A stretch of 64,000 nucleotides of DNA from assembly GCA_002007465.1 (NCBI GenBank), contig LNAC01000009.1, forward strand, positions 3,873,526 to 3,937,525, written 5' to 3'. The notes beneath the pieces are model-generated. The model was not told where the DNA came from. It was given only the letters and a program-made list of their open reading frames with translations, and made no database searches. A program made the translations under genes and the position numbers. Below, piece after piece: positions 32,746 to 43,621 of this stretch. Every line of letters begins with the position of its first letter. Positions within the stretch are counted from its first letter, which is position 1. Origin of the DNA: Ailurus styani. Its lineage: Eukaryota; Chordata; Mammalia; Carnivora; Ailuridae.

Positions 32746-32849
32746 AGTGCTGAAAGGTGACATGTGGACAGGTTTTCAAACACTTACACACTAACGTGGA
32801 CACAAACTCCACTATTAATATCATCGCCTCTGAAAAGTGTACAGCACTT

Positions 32850-33073
32850 TCAGGATGCCTGAGTGACTCGGTCGGTTAAGCGGCTGCCATTGGCTCAGCT
32901 CATGACCTCAGGGTCCTGGGATCGAGCCCCGCATTGGTCTCCTTGCGCAGCGGGGAGCCTGCTTCTGCCTGCTGCTCCCCCTGCTTGTGCTCTCTCTCTC
33001 TCTCCTTCTCTCAAATACTCAAATTCTCAAATACTCAAATTCTCTCTCCTTCTGACAAATACCTTTTTCTAAA
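32850..33073 (+). mobile_element. SINEC: CAN-SINE with an internal duplication
   Basis: Target duplications AAAAGTGTACAGCACTT lie at 32833-32849 and 33074-33090. CAAATACTCAAATTCT is duplicated in its 3' part (about 33013-33043). Confidence 0.93.
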
Positions 33074-33090
33074 AAAAGTGTACAGCACTT

Positions 33091-33899
33091 CCACTTTGTA
33101 CTTTTTGTACACATCGGTATTGTTCGATTTCTTTTAAAGTAAGTGACAAAATAATGCTGTGAGCAACACAGCATTCGGAGAGAAAACGGAAAGTCAACTT
33201 CCACAGACAAGCTCTTCGGGATGGCTCACAGCCGGCACTCCAGACTTCGGAGGGTGGAGTCGTGTGCCTGGTGCTTTGGCACCACCTGGTGGCCGTTTCC
33301 AACCATATCAAGGAAAAAAGGCAAGGTGCGCAATTGTACAAAACGCCGCCTGCCCTGTGGACGGGGACTAGAAGGAAATTGCAGCACAAATGCAATCTGA
33401 TCTGTTGGGGTGACAGGGTCATGACAAGACTTATTTAGCTTGGGTTTTCTATCACAGTTTTATAATGTTTCACTCGTTTATGTGTAACTGCAACGGAGCC
33501 ATCCTCTGGGACAGCCAAATGTACTCGAGGGGCCGAAGTGGAGAGAGGTGGGTTGGATGGCACAGATCCCTAAAAGCAGGCCATCTGCATATGTGTCCCC
33601 AGGAGAGCTGAGGAATTCAGAGTGACAACTTCAGGTGACTCAGTCTGTGGAAGAGGAGGGGTCTCCCCCAGTAGGAGTTCCGAAGGGACAAGGTCCCAAG
33701 AGTCTGGCTGGGATGAGCAGCTCCATACCTGCCCTCAATGACGACTAATTAACCATGCGTGCGCACAGACCACTAAACCAGTGCCTCTTCCCCAAAGCCC
33801 AGAGGAGACTGAGGGATAACCCCCGGGTGATGAGGAGGTAACACTGATCACACTGAGGGCTCTGCCTGGGACACTTGTCCCTTCTCTGTCCTTCTGGTC
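33091..33899. other. Unique sequence
   Basis: Nothing is recognised. The 117-codon minus frame at 33069-33422 is unsupported. Confidence 0.5.
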
Positions 33900-34260
33900 C
33901 TCAGTCTATCGAGGGCCGCTCCACTGTGTGCCTTCCACTTAGCCCGCCACAGCACCTGTCACCCTAACAGGGAATCGCCGCTTGCCCTGGGCATCTCCCT
34001 GCTCAGCCACGCGCTCTGCAGGGCGAGCCCCAGCTATCTCGTTCGCCCCAGAGACGGCACCTGCAAGTCCCATGTTCTGGGTTTGAATGCAGCTCTGCCA
34101 CCTACGTGACAGCGGGCAAGTGCCTCTCTAAGCCTCAGTTCTCCCTCCGTGCCCACCTCGTGGGCCTGTCGCGGGGACGAGCAGCACCAGCCGGCGGCAC
34201 TCAGGGGTGCTGGGGGGTGCCAGGCGCTCGTCTCCAGGCCCCATGGATACTAAGTCCCTG
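33900..34260. other. CpG-rich patch
   Basis: By hand I count about 22 CpG dinucleotides in 360 bp, clearly denser than the surroundings, with high GC. It overlaps a MIR at its right end. No promoter motif or exon was identified. Confidence 0.55.
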
Positions 34261-34300
34261 AGCTGAGGCGTCTCTGTGGGGTGTTGTTACAGTGCCTGGC
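34078..34300 (+). mobile_element. MIR: MIR SINE
   Basis: MIR core phrases are TCTGGGTTTGAATGCAGCTC, TGCCACCTACGTGACAGC and AAGCCTCAGTTCTCCCTCCG. Confidence 0.75.
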
Positions 34301-36830
34301 ACAGGAAGTTCTCAGTATTCGAACCTCAGTTCCCAGCACAGTACCCAGCAGTCGGCTGAATTCTCAATACAAATGGATGAACTACTCCCCCAACCTACTG
34401 TGACAAGGGGCAAGGTCAGAGCAAGACTGCGACGCTTAAGCCACACCAACAGCACCCCCAGCCTCCAGAAAGGCTCAATGACTGCACAAAAGGACTTCAC
34501 GGAGAAAAGGCCCTCCAGCGGGGACAAGCTCCCCTGCAGCACTGGGCAGGGTGGGGGAAGGAAGAAGTGATGCAAATATTTGGGGCTGATGCTGGAGGGG
34601 GTGGGGAGGGGGACAACAAAACTATGGCCTCAGGCTCAGGGTCAGCTCAGGCAGGACCCAGGTGGAAGCGACCTGCCGGGAGCAGCCTCAGCTAAAAGCA
34701 GGTGAGACTCGCCTTCATAATCCCTCCAGCCAGGACAGCTCCCAGGCTCCCTACAGACACCTTCAACGCGCCCAACCAGTAATGGCTGCATCTTCTCCTT
34801 GCTACCCCTGCTTTCCGGGTGCTTTCTTCCCTGGTTCCTTGCATTCCAACCCATTCCCAAGTGGTCAGGGCTGTGGTCCCCACAGGAGAAGCAAAGAAGG
34901 GGCTGAGAGGCACCAAACCTATTGAGAAGCACAGGCCTGGGAGAGCACCTTCTATGCGGGGAGCGTGCAGTCCCTCTGCTGGCCCCGTAAAAGTGGCAAC
35001 CAGCCACCGAAGGACAGATGTGCAGACAAGAACAGGTGCCAAAATGTTTCTGGAGCTCACCGGTGGCCACGCCCATCCTGCTGTTTCTCACAGCCAGGTG
35101 CAAACAGGGGCCATGAAAGCATCCTCCTCCCTCCTCTTCTCCTGGCTTCTTCCTGCTCTCCTTTCCAGACTCATTTTAGATGTTACTTCCTCCAGGAACC
35201 CTCCTGTGACCCCCTTTCTCCTCCTCCAGGGCGCTCGTCACGGCTGTCCTGAATCACGTGCTCGTCTTTCTCCCCGGACCACCACAGCTCTGGCAACACT
35301 CAGCGGCCTCTCCAAGACCTCCAGTAAGAGGGCCACGCAAGCTACCCCACGGTCAGGAGCTGCCCCATGGCTTCCATGGCCCACAAACCCTTTCCTGAGC
35401 ATCCTGATCTCCGAAAGTCAAAACTGAACATTTTTCCTTCCAGAACACAAGTAAACAACTCTGCCTCTGTGTTTCATTTGCTCTGTTTAATTAAGTGTCC
35501 TAAAAGCGGACCCTTATTTCCCCCACTCTCAGCCCCTCTCCTAAAGCCTGAGGTTTTGCAAAGGTGGCTTAGAATTTTCATTTTCAGCCTATTATGTTTT
35601 CCCATATAGTTCTCCTGTAACTTAAAAATTGTTAAGAACGCAACACAATGAAGTCCACCTCGCAGCAGCACCAGCCCGAGACAAAAGCACATGCATGACA
35701 GACAGGTACACTGCTCCCCACTGCTTCCTGCGCTTTTGCCTCATCTCTGCCCTGCTTTCACTGTCCTTCCCCTGAAGAACTTCGCTGGGCATATTCTCAG
35801 TTACACTGAATAGATACTGTATGTTTTATGCCCTCACGTGTCTGAAACGCCTTTCTTTTGCAATAACCTGTGAGTGGTTCTGGGCTGGGAACACAGAGGA
35901 CCGCCGGCCCCTCTCCCTCGAACAGTCCGCAGACACTGGCCCAATGCTTTCCCGCCTCCGGGGTCGCATGTGGGAAGCCCAAAGAGAACCTAATTCTCTT
36001 TCTTTTGAAAACCTGCTCTTTATACACAGTTTTAAGATTTATCTCTTTCTTCTTGGAGTTTAGGAATCGTACTAGAAAACAGGCCTTAAGTGTTGGCCTT
36101 ACTGTAAACCGGATGAGTCCACTGAATCTGAAGGACTGCGTCTTTCTTCGGTTCACTGAAATTTCCCTCTACTGTTTTTCTATTACGCTTCCATCTGTTC
36201 CTTTTTCTCCTTCTGGAATTATCTATTCTATTACCCCCAGGCTGGACTCCTGAATAGGCCTCTAAGTGTCTCACATGTTAATTCATTATTTCCATTTCTT
36301 TGTATTATTGTTCTGGGTTGTGAAGCATTTCTTCTCTTTGTACTTTCAAACCACTAATTTCAACCCTTCTATTGCTCTTTGGATTCAAAAGCTACGTTCT
36401 TTAGTTCCAGAAAGCATCTGGTATGCTTCCATCTCGTCCCTTTGGGAGTTCCTTCCTTGAGAATTAAAGTTCTTAAGCGTCCGTTCCATTCAGCCTGACT
36501 CAAAGAAGCTACTGCTCCAAGTGTGAAGCTTGGCTCCCTCCTTTCTATGACCAAGACCCTGAAAATGTGTTGTCATTTCTCTTTGCCTGTTGAAGGACAT
36601 GGGTTCTTGTAGCCCCCATTCACAGCAGACAGCCTGAGTTCCAGCAGCAGCAGCAAGCCTCAGGCCCTGGACAACCTGCGAGCCTTTGTTCAAGAGAGCT
36701 CAAGAGAGATACACTGGTGAACTGGGATCTTCTGCTGAGAAGTAGGAAGAAGATCCTCTGCCCTCTGGTCCCCTCTTAGGCCACCCATGAACCACAAGTG
36801 GGCAGCCACAGCCCTTCTCCTGAAAACCAG
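34301..36830. other. Mostly unique sequence
   Basis: It contains an L2 3'-end piece near 35140-35300 (TTACTTCCTCCAGGAACCCTC). The 202-codon plus frame at 34819-35427 runs through that L2 piece and shows no conserved domain or splice context. Confidence 0.5.
35140..35300 (+). mobile_element. L2: L2 LINE 3'-end fragment
   Basis: The sense L2 phrases ATTTTAGATGTTACTTCCTCC and AGGAACCCTCCTGTGACC are present. Confidence 0.65.
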
Positions 36831-36835
36831 TTCCT

Positions 36836-36978
36836 TTTTTTTTTTAAGTCTTTTTTTCTTTTAATATTTTTAAGGTTTTTTTTTTTTTTAAGTAATCTCC
36901 ATACCCAGCATGAGGCTCAAACTCACGACTCCAAGATCAAGAGTTGTGTGCACTTCCGACTGAGCCAGCCAGGCATCT
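36836..36978 (-). mobile_element. SINEC: Short-type carnivore tRNA SINE
   Basis: It lacks the CT-rich middle. The antisense GTAATCTCC and GAGGCTCAAACTCACGACTC are the box-B side and GACTGAGCCAGCCAGGCAT the head, with T-rich tracts before them. This is the older short class. Confidence 0.8.
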
Positions 36979-36999
36979 CATCCTGGAATCCAGTTCTAA

Positions 37000-37150
37000 T
37001 CAGACCCAAAAGCACAGACAGGGACAGGAGCTCCATTTCTAGAACAAGACTGACCCAGAGTCTAATCTCAGCTCTGCCACTAACTTGCTGTGTGACTTCA
37101 GGGAAATCACTTTTCTCTGAGTCTGTTTTGTCGTGTGCTCCCACCTCTAA
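37000..37150 (+). mobile_element. MIR: MIR SINE
   Basis: It reads GAGTCTAATCTCAGCTCTGCC, ACTAACTTGCTGTGTGACTTC and GGGAAATCACTTTTCTCTGAG. Confidence 0.75.
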
Positions 37151-37377
37151 ACCAGCAGTTGTCTCCAGCATCCTCCTTAGGGAACCAATCCCACCAGTAG
37201 GTAAGTTTCAGGGCAAGTGCTTCTACTAAGCACTATATGAATTACTTGTGTTGCAGTTAATCATGAAACATCATGGAAGACTGAATCCCTAGTAGGAAAG
37301 CATCAGAAACTTCACCTTCTGCCTCTTTTGTGATAATGGGTTGGCAGAGGGTAAGGCTACTAGAACCTGAAAAATAT

Positions 37378-37571
37378 TTTTTTCCAAGATTTTATTTATT
37401 TATTTATTTATTTGAGAGAAAGAGCACAAAGGGAGAGTAAGAGGGAAAATAAGGAGAGAAGCAGACTCCCCGCTGAGCAGAGAGCCCAACGTGGGGCTCG
37501 ATCCCAAGACCCAGAGATCGTGACCTGAGCCAAAAGCAGCTGCTTAACCAACTGAGCCACCCAGGCATCCC
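37378..37571 (-). mobile_element. SINEC: CAN-SINE
   Basis: This reverse copy has target duplications AGAACCTGAAAAATATT and AGAATCTGAAAAATATT (about 37362-37377 and 37573-37589). Confidence 0.93.
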
Positions 37572-37778
37572 AAGAATCTGAAAAATATTGTAATATTTCA
37601 GCTTTTAACATTTTTGTTAAATGAACAACCACCTACCTGAACAGACTCTTTTAGAAAGATTCTTTAAGGCAAACACTCACTGCCACTCCCCCTTTAACTC
37701 TTTTATGTTGTCTCAAGACCTGAGGATGATGAGTACAAAGGGGATGGATGTTGAGAGTCATAAAAGAGTCCAAGTTGG

Positions 37779-37977
37779 GGGGCGCCTGGGTGGCTCAGTG
37801 GGTTAAAGCCTCTGCCTTCGGCTCAGGTCATGATCTCAGGGTCCTGGGATGGAGCCCCGCGTCGGGCTGCCTGCTCAGCAGGGAGCCTGCTTCCCCCTCT
37901 CTCTCTCTCTGCCTGCCTCTCTCTCTTGTAATCTCTCTCTGTCAAATAAATAAATAAATCTTTAAAAAAAAGAAAGA
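37779..37977 (+). mobile_element. SINEC: Young CAN-SINE, GGGTTAAAGC type
   Basis: The target duplication is AGAGTCCAAGTTGG before and AGAATCCAAGTTGG after. The copy is full length. Confidence 0.94.
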
Positions 37978-37999
37978 AAGAATCCAAGTTGGTTTCAGT

Positions 38000-38425
38000 C
38001 TAGTAACATTTATTGAGCATCTACTGTGTAAGGTACTGAGCAAGGCACTGCATGAGATATAATAATGAGCAAGACATGGGGCGCCTGGGTGGCTCAGTGG
38101 GTTAAAGCCTCTGCCTTCAGCTCAGGTCATGATCTCAGGGTTCTGGGATCGAGCCTTGCATCGGGCTCTCTGCTCAGCGGGGACCCTGCTTCCTCCTCTC
38201 TCTGCCTGCCTCTCTGCCTACTTGGAATGTCTCTCTCTCTCTCTCTCTCTCTCTCTGTCAAATAAATAAATAAGATCTTAAAAAAAAAATAATGAACAAG
38301 ATACAACCCCTGCCTTAAAAGATCTTAAAGTCTAATCAAGGAGGTAAGATAGGAGGTACAGGGTACATCACAAAAGCATGATTCGATGCAGAATGTAGCC
38401 AGGGCCATGAGGAAATTAAAAGGAA
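38000..38425 (-). mobile_element. L2: L2 LINE fragment split by a SINE
   Basis: TAACATTTATTGAGCATCTAC and CAACCCCTGCCTTAAAAGATC are antisense L2 3'-end phrases on either side of the SINE at 38077-38287. Confidence 0.65.
38077..38287 (+). mobile_element. SINEC: Young CAN-SINE, GGGTTAAAGC type
   Basis: Target duplications AATAATGAGCAAGACA and AATAATGAACAAGATA lie at 38061-38076 and 38288-38303. Its CT tract is expanded. Confidence 0.94.
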
Positions 38426-38432
38426 GGAGAGC

Positions 38433-38637
38433 GGGGTGCCTGGGTGGCTCGGTCAGTTAAGTGTCTGCCTGTAGCCCAGATCATGATATCAGGGTCCTAG
38501 GATGGAGCCCCACATCAGATTCCATGCTCTGTGGGGAGTCTGCTTCTCCCTCTCCTCTGCCTGCCCCTCTCCCTACTCGTGCACATACTTGCTCTCTTTC
38601 TCTCTCAAATAAATAAAGTCTTTACAAAAATAAAATA
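38433..38637 (+). mobile_element. SINEC: CAN-SINE, first of a head-to-tail pair
   Basis: The head is GGGGTGCCTGGGTGGCTCGG and the tail AATAAATAAAGTCTTTACAA. The next SINE follows directly. Confidence 0.9.
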
Positions 38638-38836
38638 GGGGTACCTGTGTGGCTCAGTCGGTTGGGCATCTGCCTTCAGCTCGGGTCATGATCTCAGGGT
38701 TCTGGGATCGAGTCCCACATCCGGCTCCCTGATCAGCCCGGAGTCTACTTCTCCTTCTCTCTGCCTCTCCCCTGACTTGTGCACACTTCCTCTCTCTCAT
38801 TCTCCTTCTCAAAATGAAAAAATAAATAAAAATAAT
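38638..38836 (+). mobile_element. SINEC: CAN-SINE, second of a head-to-tail pair
   Basis: The head GGGGTACCTGTGTGGCTCAG begins at the end of the preceding tail. It ends in AAAATGAAAAAATAAATAA. Confidence 0.9.
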
Positions 38837-38839
38837 GAC

Positions 38840-41330
38840 ATGAAATGAAATGAAAGAGAGCTCCAGCAGCTGGGTAATGCAGAAAAAGCTTCTCGGAAGA
38901 GGTGCCAGATAGGGCGGGGAGACCCTCAGGGAGCAAGAATGGGGGCGGGCAGGACAAGAGGGTTAACCTGTAGAGTGAGGTCTCCCGAAGACAACGACCA
39001 CATCTTATTTGGCCTTCACCCTTCCTCCCACAGCCAAGCATCTCACACAAGAGCTGGCCTTTCTGAAGAAGGGAGGGTCTGAGGCAAGGAGAGCTCAAAG
39101 CGGCAGGTAGCTGAACTGGAAAGAGTGGACAGGCGTCTTCAGGGAGGGATGGGGACCTAACTAAGGCCGAGAGAAAGGAGGTCACCCCAGCTACTGGGGA
39201 GTGAGACACAGAACATCTGTCTTCTGACCACCAGAAGCAAAGGGGTGACAACACGACAAGGCAGCAACAAGAGGTTTTGCACAAGTAGGAGGTGGAGGAA
39301 GAAAGGGAAAGTCGTTGATACAAGAAGCAACAGAGAAAACCTCAGCATTTAATCTGGCAAAGGAATCCCTGAAACACCCTCTGCACACATGGCTGAGAAC
39401 GCCTGGTACCCCGAAAGGCACGTTGCAGCTCCTCAGCCCCACGGACACCATCGGGCGTGAGCTTTCTCTGGCTGCACCGCCATCCTGATCACTGATCCCG
39501 CCATGCCCCTTCTGGCACCTGGGCATCATGGCCCTGTGCTCAAGAAAGCACATCTCACTCAGGTCCATAAACCAACTTACCAGGAGCACATGATGGGCTT
39601 CATAATCCCAGGCCAATAGGATATACCGTCCCAGCATGTCTCTTTCCAAACAGTAGCCACTGTAAGAGTAGGAGGAATAACTCCAGTGACCTTGATGTTT
39701 CCACATGGCAAGGCTTGTTTTTCCAAGCTCAGCAAGCTCAGACCAACGTTAGCACTCTAAGATCCAATTTCAACCTGTTCTTTGAAGTGTCAAATACTTT
39801 CCCCATAGATCAATATTTGATATCACCGTTAGCCTACCAGGTGGCAGAGACTGTCCTAAATGTATCAAAATCAACTTAAACTTCCTTGGTCACTCTTCTC
39901 CTTGCCCACCGTGCCTTGGATACATGCTGTGGTACACATGTGAGGCTTTGCCTGGGGAATCAATCCCAAAGAAAGCATTGGCTTCGTGGGAAAATACATT
40001 CTGACAGGCCTGAAGTACCAGCCACGGCCTCAGGCACCAGCCAGCAGGAAAGGAACGGAGGAGTGCCCAGAAACAAACCCTCAGAGCACACGACTGTTGA
40101 AAAAAAGAGTGTGTGTGGCAAGGGAGGGAGTGCCTGACAGGCCCCAACGCAGAGGCAGCCTCTCAGCGACCCACTGACACGGATGANGAGCTGAAAAGGC
40201 CCCAGTCGCTGGTTTCTGTCCTCCAAAGCACCCCCTCTCTTCACACCTCCACCTCTCACTCTACACCCAGGTGGGCGGCTCCACCACCTCCTTCACGGAG
40301 GAAAGTTGACTTCAGCTCTCCCGGGCCCCTCCTTTAAACTAAATGTTTCGGCATCTTCTCCGGGTCCTCTGCTCCCACCTCTGAGAGAGGCAGCTAGCTG
40401 CCTGCCACCCAGGCCCAACCACTGGCCTCGGCTTGGGGCTCAGCAACCCCCTTCCCGGCAACCCCAGTCTCTTCCACTCTTTTGCTCCTATGCTCTACCT
40501 GAGAACACCTGCCATTCTCCCCACTCTTCCAAAGAGCTCTGACCCTTGAACTCCAGGCTGCTTCCCATCAGACACCCCGACCTCCGCAGTACCGCACCAC
40601 CTCACTAGCATCCACTGGGTAACACTCTACCTAACCAGTGCTGCTCCTCCCAGGCCACCAAGACCGCCCAGTGTGCTGAGGCTAGTGGCCTCAGGCTCTC
40701 CCCCCTCTTGGTAGCTTTTAAAGTGGTTCACTTGGCCCTCTTTCTGGAAACTCAGCTTTCAGCCCCTAATAATGACTTTGTTGCTCTGCCTCATCCCATC
40801 TCCTTAGTCTCTCTGGCCTCCTCCACTGCTTTTGTCCTCTCACCGTTCAGAGCTTCCCTGCAACCCTTGCTCCTGAAGGCCTGGCCCCAGCTTCACCATC
40901 ACCTCCCGTGTCTCACACTTTATGCTCCAGCAACAAGGAAACCAACCCAACACAGAATACCCACTGACCTGCTTGAGGCTCACCCACTCGCCCACCTGTT
41001 TCCCACCTGTGTCCCGCAGCCAGGCTCTGCTCAGGCTGCCCCCTTGTTATGATCCTGGAGCCACAGCTCACCAAACTTCCTGCTCTTTCACTACCAACAG
41101 TTGAGAATTATTAAGCCAACACCTCTAAGATACCTATGCTTATTTGTAAATTAAATATACATTCTAATGTACCAATGTGTTCCATACATTATAAAACGAA
41201 TGGTTACAGCAATAAAGATGAAATAAGTAAGTTAAAAGTGATTATTTTACATTATCCATCAACAATACAAAAACTTTCATTCTCATTATTAAGTTTTAAT
41301 AGGAGCATGTGACTCATATGCTTCCTTTTT
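38840..41330. other. Unique sequence containing the candidate 5' exon
   Basis: The candidate exon lies at 39581-39659. A single unresolved base (N) is at 40187. The CT-rich stretch 40200-41100 has chance frames on the + strand. No other exon was recognised. Confidence 0.5.
39581..39659 (-). other. Candidate spliced exon, possible 5' non-coding exon of RALGPS1
   Basis: On the minus strand, a pyrimidine-rich tract ending CCTCCTACTCTTACAG is followed by 79 nt and then a consensus donor GTAAGT at 39580. Both splice sites are close to optimal, and the segment lies outside recognisable repeats, about 23 kb upstream of the RALGPS1 ATG exon on the same strand. The ATG exon begins with an acceptor, so upstream 5'UTR exons must exist. 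An ATG at 39637 leaves exactly 19 codons to the donor, and that frame would continue into the uORF at 16356. It could also be a pseudoexon, since good isolated splice pairs occur by chance in 47 kb. Confidence 0.4.
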
Positions 41331-41336
41331 TCAGTT

Positions 41337-41558
41337 TTCTTTTTAAGATTTTATTTATTTATTTGAGAAAGAGAGGGACAGAGAGACAGAGAGAGAGAGA
41401 CAGAGAGAGCGCATGAGCTGGGGGGAAGGGCAGAGGAAGAGGGAGAAGCAGGATTCCCAATGAGCAGGGAGCCCTACACGGGGCTTGATCCCAGGACCCT
41501 GAGATCATGACCTGAGCCAAAGGCAGATACTTAACTGCCTAAGCCCCCTAGGTGCCCC
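41337..41558 (-). mobile_element. SINEC: CAN-SINE, first of a three-copy pile-up
   Basis: A reverse copy with a long GA tract. It ends in AGGTGCCCC and is followed by TTTTTCAGTGTTTT. Confidence 0.9.
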
Positions 41559-41568
41559 TTTTTCAGTG

Positions 41569-41770
41569 TTTTTTCTTTTTCTTTCAGATGTTATTTGTTT
41601 ATTTGACAGAGAGAGAAAGATCACAAGTAGACAGAGAGGCAGGCAGAGGGAGAAGGGGAAGCAGGCTCCCTGCCAAGCAGGGAGCCCGATGCAGGCTCGA
41701 TCCCAGGACCCTGAGATCATGATCTGAGTCAAAGGCAGAGGCTTAACCCACTGAGCCACCCAGGTGCCTC
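41569..41770 (-). mobile_element. SINEC: CAN-SINE, second of the pile-up
   Basis: A reverse copy ending AGGTGCCTC and followed by TTTAGTGTTTT. Confidence 0.92.
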
Positions 41771-41785
41771 TTTAGTGTTTTGGGG

Positions 41786-41985
41786 TTTTTTTTTTTTAAG
41801 ATTTTATTTATTTATTTGACAGAGAGAGAGAGAGATCACAAGTAGGCAGAGAGGCAGGCAGAGAGAGGGGAGAAGCAGGCTCTCCGCTGAGCAGAGAGCC
41901 CGATGCAGGGCTTGATCCCAGGACCCTGGGATCAGGACCTGAGCTGAAAGCAGACGCTTAACCCACTGAGCCACCCAGGTGCCCC
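41786..41985 (-). mobile_element. SINEC: CAN-SINE, third of the pile-up
   Basis: A reverse copy ending AGGTGCCCC and followed by AAGTGTTTTAAAT. Each of the three copies is followed by an AGTGTTTT motif. Confidence 0.93.
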
Positions 41986-42009
41986 AAGTGTTTTAAATAC
42001 ACTTTTTAT

Positions 42010-42098
42010 AGGGGCACCTGGCTGGCTCACTTAGTAGCGCATGCAACTTGATCTCAGAGTCATGAGTTCAAGCTCCACACTGGGCATGGAGTCTACTT
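42010..42098 (+). mobile_element. SINEC: Short-type carnivore tRNA SINE
   Basis: Its head is GGGGCACCTGGCTGGCTCAC and it ends GGGCATGGAGTCTACTT. Target duplications AAATACACTTTTTATA and AAATATACTTTTTACA flank it. Confidence 0.88.
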
Positions 42099-42324
42099 AA
42101 ATATACTTTTTACAGATGCACAATATATGTACAGAAAAGTGCACACAATGAAAGTGCACACGTCAAAGAATTCTCAGAGTGAACACATCCATGTAACCAG
42201 GAGCCAGGTGGAGAGACAGAATATCACCAGCCACCTCCCTCCGGAAACCACTGCATCCCCTTCTATCACCCGCCCCCCCCCAAGGGTAGCCACTATTCTG
42301 ATTTGTAACAGCACAGATTAGTTC

Positions 42325-42775
42325 TGTTTAAACCTTATAGGAATGGGATCACACAGTTTATAATCTTTGTGTCTGGATGAATACTGTATCAGGGACATTC
42401 ATCCTGATTTTTCATTGAATTGTTATTCATTAACTCTTACTAACTACAGTTGTCCACTGTGGAAGTTTACCACATGTATGTGTCCATTCTACTACTGATG
42501 GACACTGGGATTTTCCAGTCTGGGCTATGACAGATGGTGATGCTCCAAATATTCTTGAGAAAGACATCTGGTGTACATTTGTATGCCTTTCTGTAGGATT
42601 GATACCCTGGAGTGGAATTGCTAGGTCATAAGTAAGTGTATGTTCAGCTTCAGCAGAGGACAGTCTTCCCAAGTGGCTAACGCAGTCTACACTCCCACCA
42701 GCAGGGCATGGGAGTTCTGGCTGCTCCACATCCTCCCCAGCATGTGATATGGTTTTGTTTTCGTTTTCATTTTAA
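42325..42775 (-). mobile_element. L1: Old L1 fragment, antisense
   Basis: GTGGAATTGCTAGGTCATAAG, CACTCCCACCAGCAGGGCATG and CTGCTCCACATCCTCCCCAGC are typical reverse-complement phrases of old L1 3' regions. Confidence 0.7.
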
Positions 42776-42794
42776 CCATCCTGGCAGATAAGAT

Positions 42795-42925
42795 ATCACA
42801 AAGTAAGTATTACAGTGCCTTATAAAGATGAGGAGAGTGAAATTAAGTGCCTCTCTCAAGCTCACAAACATAAAGGAAGTCAGAGCAGGACCCCAGGTCT
42901 TTGGACTTCAAAACAGGTACTGTTT
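42795..42925 (-). mobile_element. MIR: MIR SINE
   Basis: The reverse MIR order is seen: TATAAAGATGAGGAGAGTG, CTCTCAAGCTCACAAACAT, AGGACCCCAGGTCTTTGG. Confidence 0.6.
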
Positions 42926-43144
42926 ACATTTGCAGAGAAATACTGCTTCCAACATAAACACCATAACAAGAGGCTACAGCACTAATAAAAGAACATGCTT
43001 GTGGACTATGCCCATGGACTATGCCCATCCGAACACTCAACTCATGACAGGAAAAGGAGCATAAAATGGTCTATCAATCCAACTTTGAGACAGACACATA
43101 GAAAAAGTCCAGACATATATACCCCAAGCATTAATAAAAAGATG

Positions 43145-43605
43145 GCTGATAAAAAAGAATAAAATCTTGCCATTTGCAACAACATGGATGGACATAGAGG
43201 GTATTATTATGCTAAGTAAAATACATCAAACAGAGAAAGATAAATACCATATGATTTCACTTATATGCAGAATCTTAAAACAAAACAAAACACCCAAACT
43301 CCTAAATACAAAGAACAAACTGGTGGTTGCCAGACCAGGGGTGGGGATGGGAGCATGGGTGAAAGACGTGAAAGGGATTAAGAGGTTCTGGGCGCCTGGG
43401 TGGCTCAGTGGGTTAAAGCCTCTGCTTTCAGCTCAGGTCATGATCTCAGGGTCCTGGGATCAAGGCCTGCATCGGGCTCCCTGCTCGGCGGGGAGCCTGC
43501 TTCCCCCCCTCTCTCTCTGCCTGCCTCTCTGCCTCCTTGTGATCTCTCTCCCTCTGTGAAATAAATAAATAAAATCTTAAAAAAAAAAAAAAGAGGTTCA
43601 AACTT
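43145..43605 (+). mobile_element. L1: L1 3'UTR fragment split by a SINE
   Basis: AATAAAATCTTGCCATTTGC, ATTATTATGCTAAGTAAAATAC and ATGATTTCACTTATATGCAG are the L1 3'UTR order. The SINE at 43390 interrupts it. Confidence 0.8.
43390..43590 (+). mobile_element. SINEC: Young CAN-SINE, GGGTTAAAGC type
   Basis: It is full length. The short target duplication AAGAGGTTC is present on both sides. Confidence 0.93.
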
Positions 43606-43621
43606 TCAGTTATAAAATAAG

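Noticed and set aside
34819..35427. Longest open frame in the window (202 codons, + strand) as a gene
   Set aside because: It is GC-driven, crosses an L2 fragment, is antisense to the gene, and has no splice context or recognisable domain.
39191..39706. 171-codon minus frame as a protein-coding gene
   Set aside because: Only the 79 nt between good splice sites is of interest. The rest reads through intron-like sequence with no protein similarity I recognise.
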